From Agaricus subrufescens (Eukaryota > Basidiomycota > Agaricomycetes > Agaricales > Agaricaceae): a stretch of DNA of 64,000 nucleotides. The stretch covers positions 496,001 through 560,000 of the forward strand of contig CM057066.1 in assembly GCA_029945375.1 (NCBI GenBank). The letters are read 5' to 3'. The notes under the pieces are model-generated. The model saw nothing but the letters and a program-made list of their open reading frames with translations, had not been told where the DNA came from and did not search any database. Both the position numbers and the translations under genes were made by a program. This document shows positions 45,982-56,903 of this stretch, one piece after another (within the stretch, counting starts at the first letter, position 1; each line of letters begins with the position of its first letter).

Positions 45982-48708
45982 ATGAGCACGCGCAGAAACA
46001 ACCTTCACTTGCCCACTATCTCCTCAGCACCAACCACAGCGCCGCCACCTCTGTCTTCCGTTGTCCCACCAACCTCATTAGGTATACTGGATGGGCACCC
46101 CTCGTTCTCACCCACCCACGCAATCGACGACGAGACAGCCTCTACCAAGATTGCAACTCTTGCACCCCGAGCCATGACAAATCTTTCCTTCACCGACGGT
46201 GCACCTCCGGCTGTGCTCAGGGCACTAAAGAGTTCAATGTCGAGCATTGACGACAAGCACGTTTGGTTGTACCGGGGTAGTCAGACTTCACTCTTCGAAG
46301 CGACGATAAAAGGAGCGGAATTTGACTCTTCCGATCGTCGTATGCCTTTACGATGTCACCCCGGAACTAGAGTAAACATCATCAAGCGATGTCAAGACTT
46401 CATTCTCAAAGGCGAGGGCCGTCCAAGGTTACGATGGGTGGTAGGCGCGGCTGGTGTCGGAAAGTCGGCCATTATGCAGTCCGTTGCCCACGATGAAGAA
46501 GATATTATTTCTGATATTATTGTGGGCGCCACAATCTTCTTTTCCATGAACGGGCGGCAAGACGGGACAAAAGCTATCACGACCATGGCCTACCAGCTAG
46601 CGGTCAAGATCGAGCGTTATCGGCTCTTTGTTCAACACGAGGTCACGCGCGATCCATCTCTGCTTCAAAAATCACTTCCAAAGCAGTTCAAAAAGTTTAT
46701 CGTCGAACCATTCGTCGTTAAGCCCATTCTAGATAACTCCTCCCGCTTGTTGGTCATCATTGACGGTCTTGATGAATGCGACGAAATTTCAGTGCAAAAA
46801 GAGCTTCTCGGTCTCATTTCAGATTTCTGCATCGCATACCCTACTTCTCCCATTGTGTGGATGATTGCGAGCCGCCCCGAGCCTCACATCACATCATTCT
46901 TTTCTCGACGCGAGGTCGTGCTCTCATATGAGAAGGAAGAGATCCCGGTGGATACAAATGAGGCAAGGGAAGATGTCAAGCGTTACCTACGCGACAAATT
47001 TTGTGAAATCCAGATGGAATCGCTCACACTCCAGCATTTGTCGCGGTGGCCCTCGGAAGATGATTACCTCAAAGTGGCAAATGCTTCAGGCGGCCTGTTA
47101 GCGTACGCCTCGATGGTAGTGCAGTACATTGGTGACCCTTACTATGGGAACCCCGTTCGGCTGCTTGACGATGTGTTGACAATTATTGAAACTGGTACAA
47201 AAGAGAGTAGATGGAGAAGAAATCACCCAATGGCACAACTCGACGCCTTGTATTCCCATATCATGTCAAAGATTCCCGCCAACGTCATGGCCGACACCCG
47301 AAAACTACCCCCCCCACAGGGGATTAGCCTTCGGACATCACCTTCGTGTCTGGTTCTTTGTAATATGTTGGAGATGGAAGAAAACACCGCCTACAGTGCT
47401 ACTTATCATATCCGTGCTATTGCCAAAGTCCCTGGACCGGCTGAAGCGGCAAAGAGTAGTTTCGAATTTTTCCACAAATCGTTTTATGACTACATACGAG
47501 ACTTTGAACGATCTGGATTCTCTTCCAACTTCGATTTAGAGGCTGAACGACTCATGTATCGTGCCGCACTCAGAATTCTAGAACAAGCTCCCGATGGTGT
47601 TTACTTGGAGGGCGCCATTGATTCTGACCTTTTCACCAACACGGCCTTTCTCAAGAACGGTTCTGGGAGTGGTGTCAAAATCTCTATTTCATGGTCAGAC
47701 CAAACAGGCGATAATTGTAGATTGCGACTCGGTATGTTCCGTCAGGCTGTTGATGCACTTGTGAAGGGGATTGCAAAGGGGGAAGAGACCTTTCAGAGTC
47801 TGTTGTGCTTACGTATATTGACTTCGTGTTTTGTTAAACTTCCTGCTGGATTTCCGTTTGATGCTTTGCAAGCAATCATATTTGTGAGTCTATCACATTT
47901 TCCCCTGCCTAGTTCACTTACTTTATATATAAGGACGAGTGCCGGAGACGTGAATTTCTGGAACACGGCATCCTCAAGCAAGTCCCGTTGGAGGCATCAC
48001 GCTATGACCATATCATGCCCCGTATCCGATTACGCTTCAAAGGTCCAACAGATGAACAATTTAACCCATGGAATATAAATTGCAAAGTAAGTCTACAGGT
48101 TATAGATCGTGACAAGTCAATAATTTCATTTGCGTTTCTAGCACAAAAGGGAAGGAATGTGGGCATCTCAGAGTCAGGACTGGTCAACTTCCTTTGAAAT
48201 CTGGAGTTCTTGGGCCACTGACTGTTGCGAACATTGCGCCAAAGATTTCGCCGTCATTTCGGGACAGGCCGGCGGGGCCTTTTTTTTTTTTAAATCAAGT
48301 TTTATTGAGCGCTGCCCGGTCGCGTAGCGCGGGCGGGGCCTTTTTGTCACAGTCCTCGACCTCACCACAAAAGACCGCTTGGTGGAATTTCGAATTGTTG
48401 ACCCTGAGGATGGCGTGTCGGAGTGGACATACACCTTCCGTGAAAATGATTTCGAACCTTATGACCCGGATGGAAGGAAAAGAAAATTCACTACAGAAGA
48501 CCGCTCGGTGCAATTTCGAGTTGTTGATCCTGTTGATGGCGGTTCAGTGTTGACATACGTCTTCTGTGAAACTGATTTTGAACCTCATGACCCAGATGGA
48601 AGACTCATTGCAAAAGACCGCTCGGTGGAACTTCCAACTTCGATGACGGGCCAGAGTGGACACACATCTTCCGTGAAAATTGTTGAAAGAAAAAGAAGGG
48701 GAGGATAA
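45982..48708 (+). CDS. NACHT NTPase, second locus
   Basis: STAND NTPase of the fungal NLR-like group. Exons 45982..47883, 47934..48086 and 48142 onward. Straight translation ends at TAG 48325-48327 (746 residues). If 48253..48327 is spliced out (GTCATT...CGTAG), the frame continues to 48708 (848 residues) through the DPDG repeat region. Motifs: IKGAEFDSSDRR and RCHPGTR just before the NTPase, Walker A GAAGVGKSA, Walker B LVIIDGLDECDE, MIASRPEPH, and the winged-helix-side SFEFFHKSFYDYIRDF. The first 100 residues are Ser/Thr/Pro-rich with no known effector domain. An eight-C run near 47308-47315 lies in a poorly conserved stretch and could hide a frameshift. A poly-A-tailed insertion at 48271-48345 lies exactly where the 3' end becomes ambiguous. 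Confidence 0.82.
48271..48345 (-). mobile_element. Short poly-A-tailed retroposed insertion with 14-bp target duplication
   Basis: The 14-mer GGCGGGGCCTTTTT occurs at 48271-48284 and again at 48332-48345. The intervening 47 bp read on the minus strand as a GC-rich segment (GCGCTACGCGACCGGGCAGC), then CTCAATAAAACTTGATTT running into an A-tract of 12. Target duplication, an A-tail abutting one duplicate and an AATAAA hexamer are what a target-primed retroposition event leaves. The source is unknown. The 3' coding end of the gene at 58662 has a similar stretch (TTTTATTGAGC, nine variable bases, TCGCGTAG). Confidence 0.6.
48373..48660 (+). repeat. Tandem coding repeats, about 117-126 bp
   Basis: Two full units and one partial unit begin with GACCGC at 48373, 48499 and 48616. 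The plus-strand frame reads KDR(L/S)V(E/Q)FR(I/V)VDP, then TY(T/V)F and FEP(Y/H)DPDG in each full unit. Both unit lengths are multiples of three. This frame matches the second NACHT gene only if the poly-T region upstream is spliced out. Confidence 0.7.
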
Positions 48709-49602
48709 TGTACAGGGGAATAAAACAAGCTGGGATTCATGTCACTCTTTCTTTTGGTGGAACTTGAATGATCTCGGACATTTACCAACAAAATGGGATT
48801 CCTGTCATACTGTAAAGTTGATGTTATTGGTTCAGATAATTTATGTACCAGTTTGGCGAGGTTCCGGGTATCACCGAAGGCGGAGTTCGGATTTTTGATC
48901 CCATTTGATAAGGGGGAATTTTGATTTTTGTTTCCACGTTGTTTCTTACTTGTTCGATGAGACGGTGAGTGTGCACGTTCTCGCGCCCTGTGTTTTTCTC
49001 TCTCCTACTATGATGATCCACAATATCAGTTCTGCTTCCGAAACGAGAGAAATCAACCTCTTGTGGACACCTTTATACCAAAAATATCATTTTCTGATTT
49101 TTTTCTTTTCTTTTGCCACTTGTGTCTTGTTCAATGCTAATCATGACTTTTTTCCCCTAACAGGTTTAATTAATGAATGTAAGCATTCGCTCGGCGACTA
49201 TTCCTTTTGTTTCATTCTTCCGGCTCCGCCTATGACGAAAACAAAGTTCATCCATTCTTTGAAAAAAAATATTCTTTGCTATCCCATCCATTCGCAATTC
49301 CCAACTTCAGGGCCGATCCCTTGTCCCTTTGGGCTTGAGGGGTTTTTGTAGCTGCTTGGAGAGTTTCTTACCGTTCTGGTTAGAATGCTTGATATGCGGT
49401 TGCGTGGTTTTGAATGGGATATTGTATGGGTTGGGGGATATGAAAACATGGCTTTTCTGATGCTTAATTTTCGTGTTTTGGTTCTTTGTGTTTCCTGTGG
49501 TTGGAGTGAGAAGGATCCTGAGTTGACTTTTTTTCGTTTAGGTTTATATATAATTTATGTCAGTAGGGTTTATCCGCTACGAATAGGCTCTTATTCGAAG
49601 TA
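48709..49602. other. Convergent intergenic region, T-rich
   Basis: 3' flanks of the second NACHT gene (plus) and the 3-beta-HSD gene (minus). A 148-codon plus-strand frame at 48905 is Phe-rich, lies in T-rich sequence and has no features. Nothing else is recognised. Confidence 0.5.
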
Positions 49603-51247
49603 TTACTGTAAACTATTAACCTCCATTGGTGCAATACCATTCACTGTCTTCTTATCCGACGTCTCGATAGTCTCACCTTTTTGTGACGCTTTAACTTTGC
49701 CCTTCCCCCATCCCAAACCAAACTTGAAATCAAAATTGAGTCCCGCCTGATCAGCCCTCACACTCTCCTCATCCAAATTCCTATAATGTTCTTTAACTGT
49801 CTTGTGCACAGCTTCCAATGTCGTCCAAGCACCTCTATACCCCAAACCACCCTCCTCAGGAGAAAGGCGAGCACGAGAGTCATCAAAGATGAGGTGAACT
49901 TGAGTGAGATTATACAGCGGCGGTTGTAAATTGATGATGTTGCCTTTTATACGCGGAAAATGCAGGACGGTGTAGAAGAATGAGGGAAGGGTATAATAGA
50001 ATTCGACGAGATGAGCAAATAAATGCATAAAGGTCGGTGAGAGTGGAGTAAAATAACATTCGCCGGATGTAAGTGTGGTGAGTGTGGTGTAAACATCACC
50101 GTTGGTGGGTGTGGGACCTGGATCGCAGATGTAGAACGCTTGACCGCTTATATCGGGTAATGATTTGGGGGGGGAAGGTGCGGAAAGGGCGATGAGACGT
50201 TGTTCGTAGAGGAGATGGGCAAGTGCGGTGTTTTCGACGTAGGAATAGGAACCGATTATTTCACTTATCCATAGAGGATTGGCTTTACGTGCGATATAGG
50301 CACCGACTTGCATGTCACCTCTTGGTCCGAAAACACCGTTTCCTGGACGAATGCAACCTGTGCGTAAGATTTTGGGTGGGTTTTTGCCATTTGAGTTGAT
50401 GACGCGGTTATTGGCGCTTCGAACTAGTTTCTCGCCCATAGCTTTGCTCACGGCGTAGTTGGAAAAGTAATCTTCGTGACGTCGGTCTTTTTCGCGTTCT
50501 TGATCTCTATCGTGGAGAATTTGCACGAAATATTTGGGAGCATTTTCCCAAGGCCATAATAACCACCGATTGCTCATGATACCAACACTTCCGGAAGACG
50601 TGTAGACCAAGATGTTGGCACCGATATGTGTAGTGGCTTCGATCACGTTCTTGGTACCATCCACATTCACCCTGCTCGATGCAGGCAATTGCCAGCGGAA
50701 GCGTTCATAGAAGCGAATGTTGGCTGCAGTATGGATGACCGTGGTCTCGGTATCATTCCGAACGGAAGAGGGCCAGGGAGCGGAAAAGGCGTCGAGGACA
50801 GCTGGAGCGTCTGATATGTCTACCTGGACGAATTGGACGCCTTTCTGAAGGGCTTCTTTCAACGCTTTGCTCGGAGGAGGCCGAAGGTCGAGCAAGCGGA
50901 TATGGCTGGGATCTTCACCCCTATCAAGCAATTGAGTCGTGATCCAGCCACCAAGGAATCCGCCCTGCAAAGTTACTGAATGAATTGAGAGGAAGTCTGT
51001 ATGGGAGACTACGTACACCACCGACCACGATGTACTTTCTGCCAGTTTTTGGAGGAAGCTGGTCGTTGATGCTGATAGGTTCATCTCGAGCAAGGCGCGT
51101 TGCTGTCGCGCGGACATCGTCTGGGGTGACCCGTTCCGTAGTGAGAGACCGCCAGTTGTCGGGTAAGCGCGTTATTTTTTTGTCATTGACGCGGATGTAG
51201 AGGACGAGCAGCACAACGCAGGACACAACAGTCCAGAAGGCTGACAT
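49603..51247 (-). CDS. 3-beta-HSD family SDR, sterol-4-alpha-carboxylate dehydrogenase-like
   Basis: Exons 51247..51017 and 50964..49603 on the complement, giving 530 residues; the intron is GTACGT...TTGCAG. The N-terminal anchor FWTVVSCVVLLVLYIRV is followed at about residues 72-82 by the Rossmann motif VVGGGGFLGGW, assembled across the intron. Then VIHTAANIRFYERF, VNVDGTKNVIEA, VYTSSGSVG and the catalytic YAVSK. The order matches extended SDRs of the ERG26/NSDHL/3-beta-HSD group, which oxidise 4-alpha-carboxysterols with NAD+ at the ER. It is longer than ERG26 (about 350 residues), with an N-terminal extension and a charged tail of about 90 residues, so it may be a paralogue rather than the true ERG26. 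The upstream neighbour on the same strand ends 134 bp away. Confidence 0.87.
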
Positions 51248-51381
51248 TGTGGTTGGCGAGATGCGAGCGCGTGAGACTAAAACATATCCAAGGAGGAAAT
51301 GCAGCCGACCAGCTAAGACCCCTGATACGCGTTTCCCACAAGGATCTGAAAGCATAAATATCTATTATATACTGTACATGT

Positions 51382-52745
51382 CTAACTAGGCGGGGGCGGG
51401 GGTGGAGGTTCATTTGTCGCCGTCGCTCCATACGCAGCGTAGTACTGAGCATACTGTTGTTGCTGGCTTTCTTGCCAGTCTTTGAATTCTTTCGAGTTGA
51501 CATCATATCCATACGCGCTCCTGTGGCACCGGTGAGCAAAAGTACTTGTCAAGTGTCAATCACATACCAGTAGGCAGCGTAAGCTTCCTTGTCAGTGGGT
51601 GCAGGCGGGCCACTATAAGCACCTGGGTTGGCCGAGGCGTCCGGTGGTGCAGGCACATCCCCATCTGGGGGTGGTGGTGGTGGGGGCTGGTCGCCCGGAG
51701 GGGGGGCGGAGGGTTGAGGAGGTGCGTAGCCGCTCATATAGGCGTATTGGGCTTGCGCCTGATGAAGTTCCATCTGTTGCTGTTGGGCAACGGCTTGCGC
51801 TTTTGCATACTCCTGCCTCACGACGAGAAGCAGGTCGTCGGCAAGAACTTTTGCACGAGCCACTTGGCCTTCCTCAGGGCCGCTGCAGATACTATCAAAA
51901 GGAGGAGACGAAGAGGTCCGGGAGAACAGACGTTATATGGATGAACATCGGCACGGGTTCTTCTTGTCCTGTCTGGGACTGTATGTTAATTTCAAGCATA
52001 AGGGATTGTCAAGTGGCTCACCTCTTGGTCAATGAAACCTGACCCCAGGCCCTTTACTTGAACACGCGTGCTTGTCTCTGACTGAATGTATTTCACAAAG
52101 GAACCAGAAGGTCCGACAACTTTGGCGCGAACGTTGAAGTTACGAATGGATTCTAGACTGATTGGAAGTTTTTCTTCGGGCCATTTTCGCTGACAAGAAG
52201 AGTTGAGCTACAAATCAAGGGATAGACGCGCTGGGGGACGCACCCGTTCTCGTGGCTTATCATTTCTCTCCACCAGTGATCCCATGTCGAGCGCTATCAG
52301 CTCGTTGATTTTATCAATTGCCTTTTGCAGCACTTGCTGAGAATTTGCGGTAATGTGGATGTACAGCGGTGGGTCCTTTGCGGTTGCCTTACTGCGGTCG
52401 GGATACCAGACGCCTCGCGTGCCAATGGATGCGCCTGTTTCTTCATGAATCTAGAAAAAAAAGTTAGCAGGGAGCGACACTGCGACATGAATGGAGCCTG
52501 ACCTGTTCCTGGGTGGTGCCCTTGGTGAGGAGATAGCGATTCCTGACATCGTTGATGTCGATGTCGTGAGTAAAGTCGCCTTCGTGCGCGGATGCACCGT
52601 TGGCAAATTGCGCGGCGATTTTTGCTGCAATTGCGGCAGCGGCGGCGGCGGCATTGGAGGCAGACTTGGAGTCGTCTTGCTTGGGCAGCTTAGCAGGGCC
52701 GTCGTCGTCTGGGTCCTGCTGGTCCCATCTGCGTTTGGAGGACAT
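51382..52745 (-). CDS. KHDC4 (BLOM7)-type KH-domain RNA-binding protein
   Basis: Six exons on the complement: 52745..52503, 52450..52244, 52189..52022, 51978..51932, 51891..51568 and 51520..51382, giving 375 residues; introns are 40-54 nt and exon 4 is 47 nt. N-terminus MSSKRRWDQQDPDDD and an Ala-rich linker. First KH-like unit: DINDVRNRYLLTKGTTQEQI, then GASIGTRGVW and PLYIHITANSQQVLQKA. Second unit: VRAKVVGPSGSFVKYIQ, MFIHITICSGPEEGQVARAK and DDLLLVVRQEY. The C-terminus is Gln/Tyr/Pro-rich. The pattern matches human KHDC4/KIAA0907, a spliceosome-associated protein that promotes splicing, so a nuclear role in pre-mRNA processing is inferred. Confidence 0.9.
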
Positions 52746-52972
52746 TGGGGAACAGCGAGCAGGTGTTGATCCGTGTTTGTCACCAGCCTGCACGGCCCCC
52801 ACGTGATTTCCGCTCGTATTCCAGATTCCAAGAAGCTGGACCATCGCGAGCTGCATCGCGCGCGGTGATTCACGGCCTGCCAGACACGCGGGACATCGCG
52901 CGGTCGAGAGCCTGTTTGAACGGCAGGCGGGTCTGGACGATGGCGAGCAAATCATTGATCCGCCCCGGAGTG

Positions 52973-52980
52973 TATTTATA
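52973..52980 (+). promoter_or_regulatory. TATA-like box of GT18-like gene
   Basis: TATTTATA about 34-41 nt upstream of the ATG at 53014, inside the 268-bp divergent spacer shared with the KHDC4-type gene. If used, the 5' leader would be very short. Confidence 0.4.
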
Positions 52981-53013
52981 GCTGCCCTCTCCCTCTCCGC
53001 GTCTCTGTGCACC

Positions 53014-54972
53014 ATGCTCGTCACCCCCTTCACCCTGGTCAAATTATCCGGCCTCGTGCTATTCTGTGTCTTGTTCTACATCTTTTTCTACCTCCCTTTC
53101 ATTTTACACGACGACCAGGACTCGATAAGCCTGGCACTGCAGGAATGGATGGCGTCTGGGAACGAGACCCCGCCCAGCCTCGTCTTACTCGAAGACCCTG
53201 CACCGCCGCCTCCAGCTTATGTAGAGGCCCCATCGGTATTCGACTTGTTTTTCTCTCCCCCAGACTCCGAGCGACAGGACTATCATGATTGGAACGCAAA
53301 GGCACTCCGCGACCTGCATGCCTGCATTGCGCTCGACAGCTGTGGTCCCAACCAATTGAAGGTCGCCTTGCTTGCAGATTCATGGATAACAAACGGCGTT
53401 GTCCGTGGTTTTCGCGGCGGCGAGGGTGTCTGGTGATCATGCCTTTCGCCTCCGCCGGGTGTCCAGATCACTGACAGCTCTTCATTTGACCAGGGGGATA
53501 TCAATCGTCCGTCATCATTATTCATTGGTAACAGAGCAAAGCTGACAGCCTGTTCAGTACAAAAACCTGCACGAGCTTGGCTATACGATACTATTTTCCA
53601 CCGACTGGGGTAAGTTTATCTTATCGACGCACATACATACAAAACCTATACACATTCTCAGATGGGGCGCTTTCTCACTACCGGATGATGCCCGATTTAG
53701 TCCAGGTCAATATCACCGTCTCGAATCTCTTTTACATAGACTTACGCTTCCGCTGGCAGGTTGTCATCCGCAGCAACTCGGGCGACTGCCACAATGATCG
53801 GAACTGTGTCAAGAACTCGGAGAATCCGACTGGGATCCCCGCATGGAAGATCTTCGATTTTTCTTATTGGCCCAACTCTAGACTAGGCGACAACGCTTTT
53901 CCAATGAAAGGCAAATGGCTCCTCTCCGCTAATCCTGACTATGATCATCCCGATTTTGAATCTAGCCCTATTCAGTACATCGGGTGATTCCTTTCTGTCA
54001 CCCACTACGACATACGGAGATATGCTTATTTATTCTATCCCTTTCATCAACAGGTATTCTACAGAGCATATATGCACCAAAATCCCCGTTGTCCCTCTAG
54101 AGGAGCGCAAAAATCAGGTTTGGATGCTCATGAAACAAATAATCTATGTCTATCATCATCGATTTGCCTGGAATCGAACGTACTTTCCTCTCATACACGA
54201 GAATCTAGGTATCGACCTTGTCGGCGGCTGGCAGCTCGACAAGGACTATCTCGGCTGGGGCAGCAGTATCGAAGAAGAAATTCTGGATATAGAAGACCAC
54301 GAAAAGGGAATTTACAACCTTGGAATGTTGCCTATAGAGGATTTCTATGACCAAGTTCGGAATAGCAGGATGATGATTGGGATGGTAAACCCTAGTTGGA
54401 GTCCTTCACCCATCGATGCCTTGTGTTTGGGTGTACCGTTCTTGAATCCGGTGAGATTTTGACCATCCTCTCTAATGAAGGCTGACGGCCGCCATGAGAT
54501 CTCGGGTTGGGATCATGATGATCCTTGGAATAAAGCTCATTGGGATACTCAACATCCGAGCCTCGTCGAATACGACCCGCCGTATGTGTTTCATTCTCCC
54601 TGGTTGCCGGTCTTAATTGTCGATTAGCTATGTCTACCACGTCCATGCAAAAAATTTTACTGGGTTTATCGAGGCCGTCAAAAGTGCTATCAGCACTCCT
54701 ATAGATCGGTGCAGAATTATGGACGCCTCTCTCATGTGTCCCATTGTTGATGCTTTTCTTTTTAGGTTCATACCAGAACATATGACAGAGGAGGCTGTGA
54801 AAGGGAGGTTATCCAACCTTATGGAGACGGATTGGCGTGCTAGGGCGGAGATTGTGTTGAGGGAAAATATGAGAAAGGTGGAAAGTGGAGAGGAGGCATA
54901 CGTGAGTCTGGTTTACTCATTGATAACGTTCGAAGCTCAGTATTGATTGATTCGTAGATTTTTGAACTATGA
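53014..54972 (+). CDS. GT18-like (GnT-V fold) type II membrane glycosyltransferase
   Basis: Ten exons: 53014..53432, 53494..53506, 53558..53609, 53662..53705, 53760..53983, 54054..54450, 54499..54581, 54628..54708, 54766..54901 and 54958..54972, giving 487 residues in phase throughout. A short cytoplasmic end and the anchor LVLFCVLFYIFFYLPFIL make it type II, Golgi/ER-facing. Segments FRGGEGVW, NLHELGYTILFSTDW, NPTGIPAWKIFDF, GMLPIEDFYD, NPSWSPSPIDALCLGVPFLNP and TQHPSLVEYDPPYVYHVH follow the order of family 18 beta-1,6-N-acetylglucosaminyltransferase-like proteins in basidiomycetes. Exon 2 is a 13-nt micro-exon, and the 54-nt intron 4 is stop-free. The last exon adds only IFEL and stop. Its 3' part is duplicated as a broken copy at 57877-58519. 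Family is fairly secure; the acceptor sugar is unknown. Confidence 0.85.
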
Positions 54973-55452
54973 TATGATGTACATCAAGAGTTTTGGTACA
55001 GACACTATTGCATATACTCCAACCAAAGACTACCTCTAGGTGCTACATTAAAGTCATCACTCGCATGTCCGTGGAGATGCGAAGTTGATGCGAAGATCCA
55101 TCCCATTCGGTCATCAACCTATACTTTGGAAACCGGATTGGTTACAATAATATGCTTCCCCTACAGTCACGCAAGCAGTAAACTTGAAGGTTTTCTGTAT
55201 CCGAAGTGTAAAGTGTAAGAGAAATAATTGCATCAACATTTTACAGCGAAACGGTAAATAATAGGTAGTGGGTGATCATAGCGTATCTACACTTGTAAAC
55301 GCTGAAAGAAAAGACGAAAAATAATCGGTCGACAATCAAGTGTGTTTGTCAGTACAGAAGTCTAAGAAAAGTGTGTTTTGCAGGTCAAGTTATTCCAGAT
55401 ATTGAACCGAAGGTTAATGGATGATAGCCCGGAAAAAAGAACCTGGAATATA
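54973..55452. other. Convergent spacer
   Basis: 3' flanks of the GT18-like gene (plus) and the four-span protein gene (minus). The first 106 bp are part of the segment duplicated at 57877-58519. Nothing else is recognised. Confidence 0.55.
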
Positions 55453-56400
55453 CTAAACTGCGTCAGTCACAGTCGTCTCTCTGGCGGGCATGGAATAGAG
55501 TTTCAAAATGACAAAAACAAAATGAGCGACCGCGGCTGCAAGTGCAGTCAAAAGTATACTTTTGAAAGTATACAGTCTCTTCGCAGAGCAGCCCCGCATT
55601 TCCACGGTAGTTTGAGCCGCACCGTCCACTGGGCGCTCCCAGATAGAGAGAACAGCGGTGGCAATCAACAGGGCGGCTGACAAGGAGAAAATAAAGGTAG
55701 GTAGTGACAAAAAAATCCAAAATGATTTGTTGGGAACCCTGCGCCACGATTGTTGTGATGCCTGTCAATTGGATGAGTAGAAGTCATTGATAAGGAGATA
55801 GATAAACTAACCCTCGACCATTCGTCGACAATGCCTCTATGGGGCAATGTCTTGAACTTAAATTTATAGGTAATACTGGTGGCAACACTGACGATTCCAG
55901 CAGTGAGTGTCATAACGGCCAAGAAACTGGCTTTCGAGCATAGAGGGAGACCCGAGGAAGAGACCATCGGGAAAGGGAGCCTAGATGTAGAGGGAACATT
56001 AGTATATAATGATTATAAGGTGAAGTCGTACTAGAAAAGTACACACGGAAACATAGGCAATGAGATATAGGGATAAATATCCCACAGTGCTTCAAGCGCC
56101 TCAATCATTTGTTGATAGTATACTTCACCCAGTTTTTCCTCGATTTCGCGCTTGCGCTTATATCCTCTATAGTATAGATATGGAAAACCGAAAGTGAGAA
56201 CGATGGCAGTTGAAGTGGCAAGAGACGTCAGGAAATGGCAAGCGGCACTTCAAAACTCGGGTCAATTGTCTGAGCTCGGTAAATCAATAGTAGACACACA
56301 TCACCACTTTCCCCAAGAGCTCAAGCATACGCTCTAGCATTCGGAGGGGAAGACTCTGAGCGTTTTGAGCTTCAGGTTCCAAAGTATTTGTCGGTGGCAT
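55453..56400 (-). CDS. Four-span membrane protein of unknown function
   Basis: Exons 56400..56300, 56247..56047, 55980..55812 and 55761..55453 on the complement, giving 259 residues; introns 1 and 2 both use donor GTGTGT. Hydrophobic spans: SLATSTAIVLTFGFPYLYY, FLAVMTLTAGIVSVATSI, FWIFLSLPTFIFSLSAALL and LTALAAAVAHFVFVIL. A basic patch (YKRKREIEEK) follows span 1. No family is recognised. All four exons join in phase and the final frame ends at a clean stop, so I regard it as a real gene. It starts about 100 bp from a minisatellite. Confidence 0.72.
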
Positions 56401-56496
56401 GGCTCAGAAAGAGGGAACTGAGAAAACTTGGAACGGCTCGGGGTATATATACTCCTCAACGACAAGAGCTAAATGATGAAGAACGATCAACTTAAT

Positions 56497-56860
56497 GCAG
56501 ACTTGTAAGAAAGGCTGTGCATGTCTGGTGCATGTACAGAGGAGTGAGGAGTTTCTAAATTTGTAACTATGCACATTATTGCAGACTTGCGTGCTATTGC
56601 AGACCTGTAAGAAAGGCTGTGCATGTCTGGTGCATGTACAGAGGAGTGAGGAGTTTCTAAATTTGTAACTATGCGTATTATTGCAGACTTGCGTGCTATT
56701 GCAGACCTGTAAGAAAGGCTGTGCATGTCTGGTGCATGTACAGAGGAGTAACGGGATTCTATATTTATAACTATGCATATTGTTGCAGACTTGTAAGAAA
56801 GATTGTGCGTGTCTGGTGCATGTACAGAGGGGTGATAGGCTTCTAAATTTGAAAGTGCCC
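56497..56860. repeat. 102-bp minisatellite, four units
   Basis: Units start with GCAGAC(T/C)TGTAAGAAAG at 56497, 56599, 56701 and 56785. The first two are 102 bp. The third is 84 bp because it lacks an 18-bp piece (GCAGACTTGCGTGCTATT); the fourth is partial. Because 102 and 84 are multiples of three, two minus-strand frames stay open across all units (HAQPFLQVC repeats). I see no sign that they are translated. Confidence 0.85.
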
Positions 56861-56903
56861 GTCCGAGTCCCCGACCACAAAACACATTTCGACATTCCAT
56901 CAC

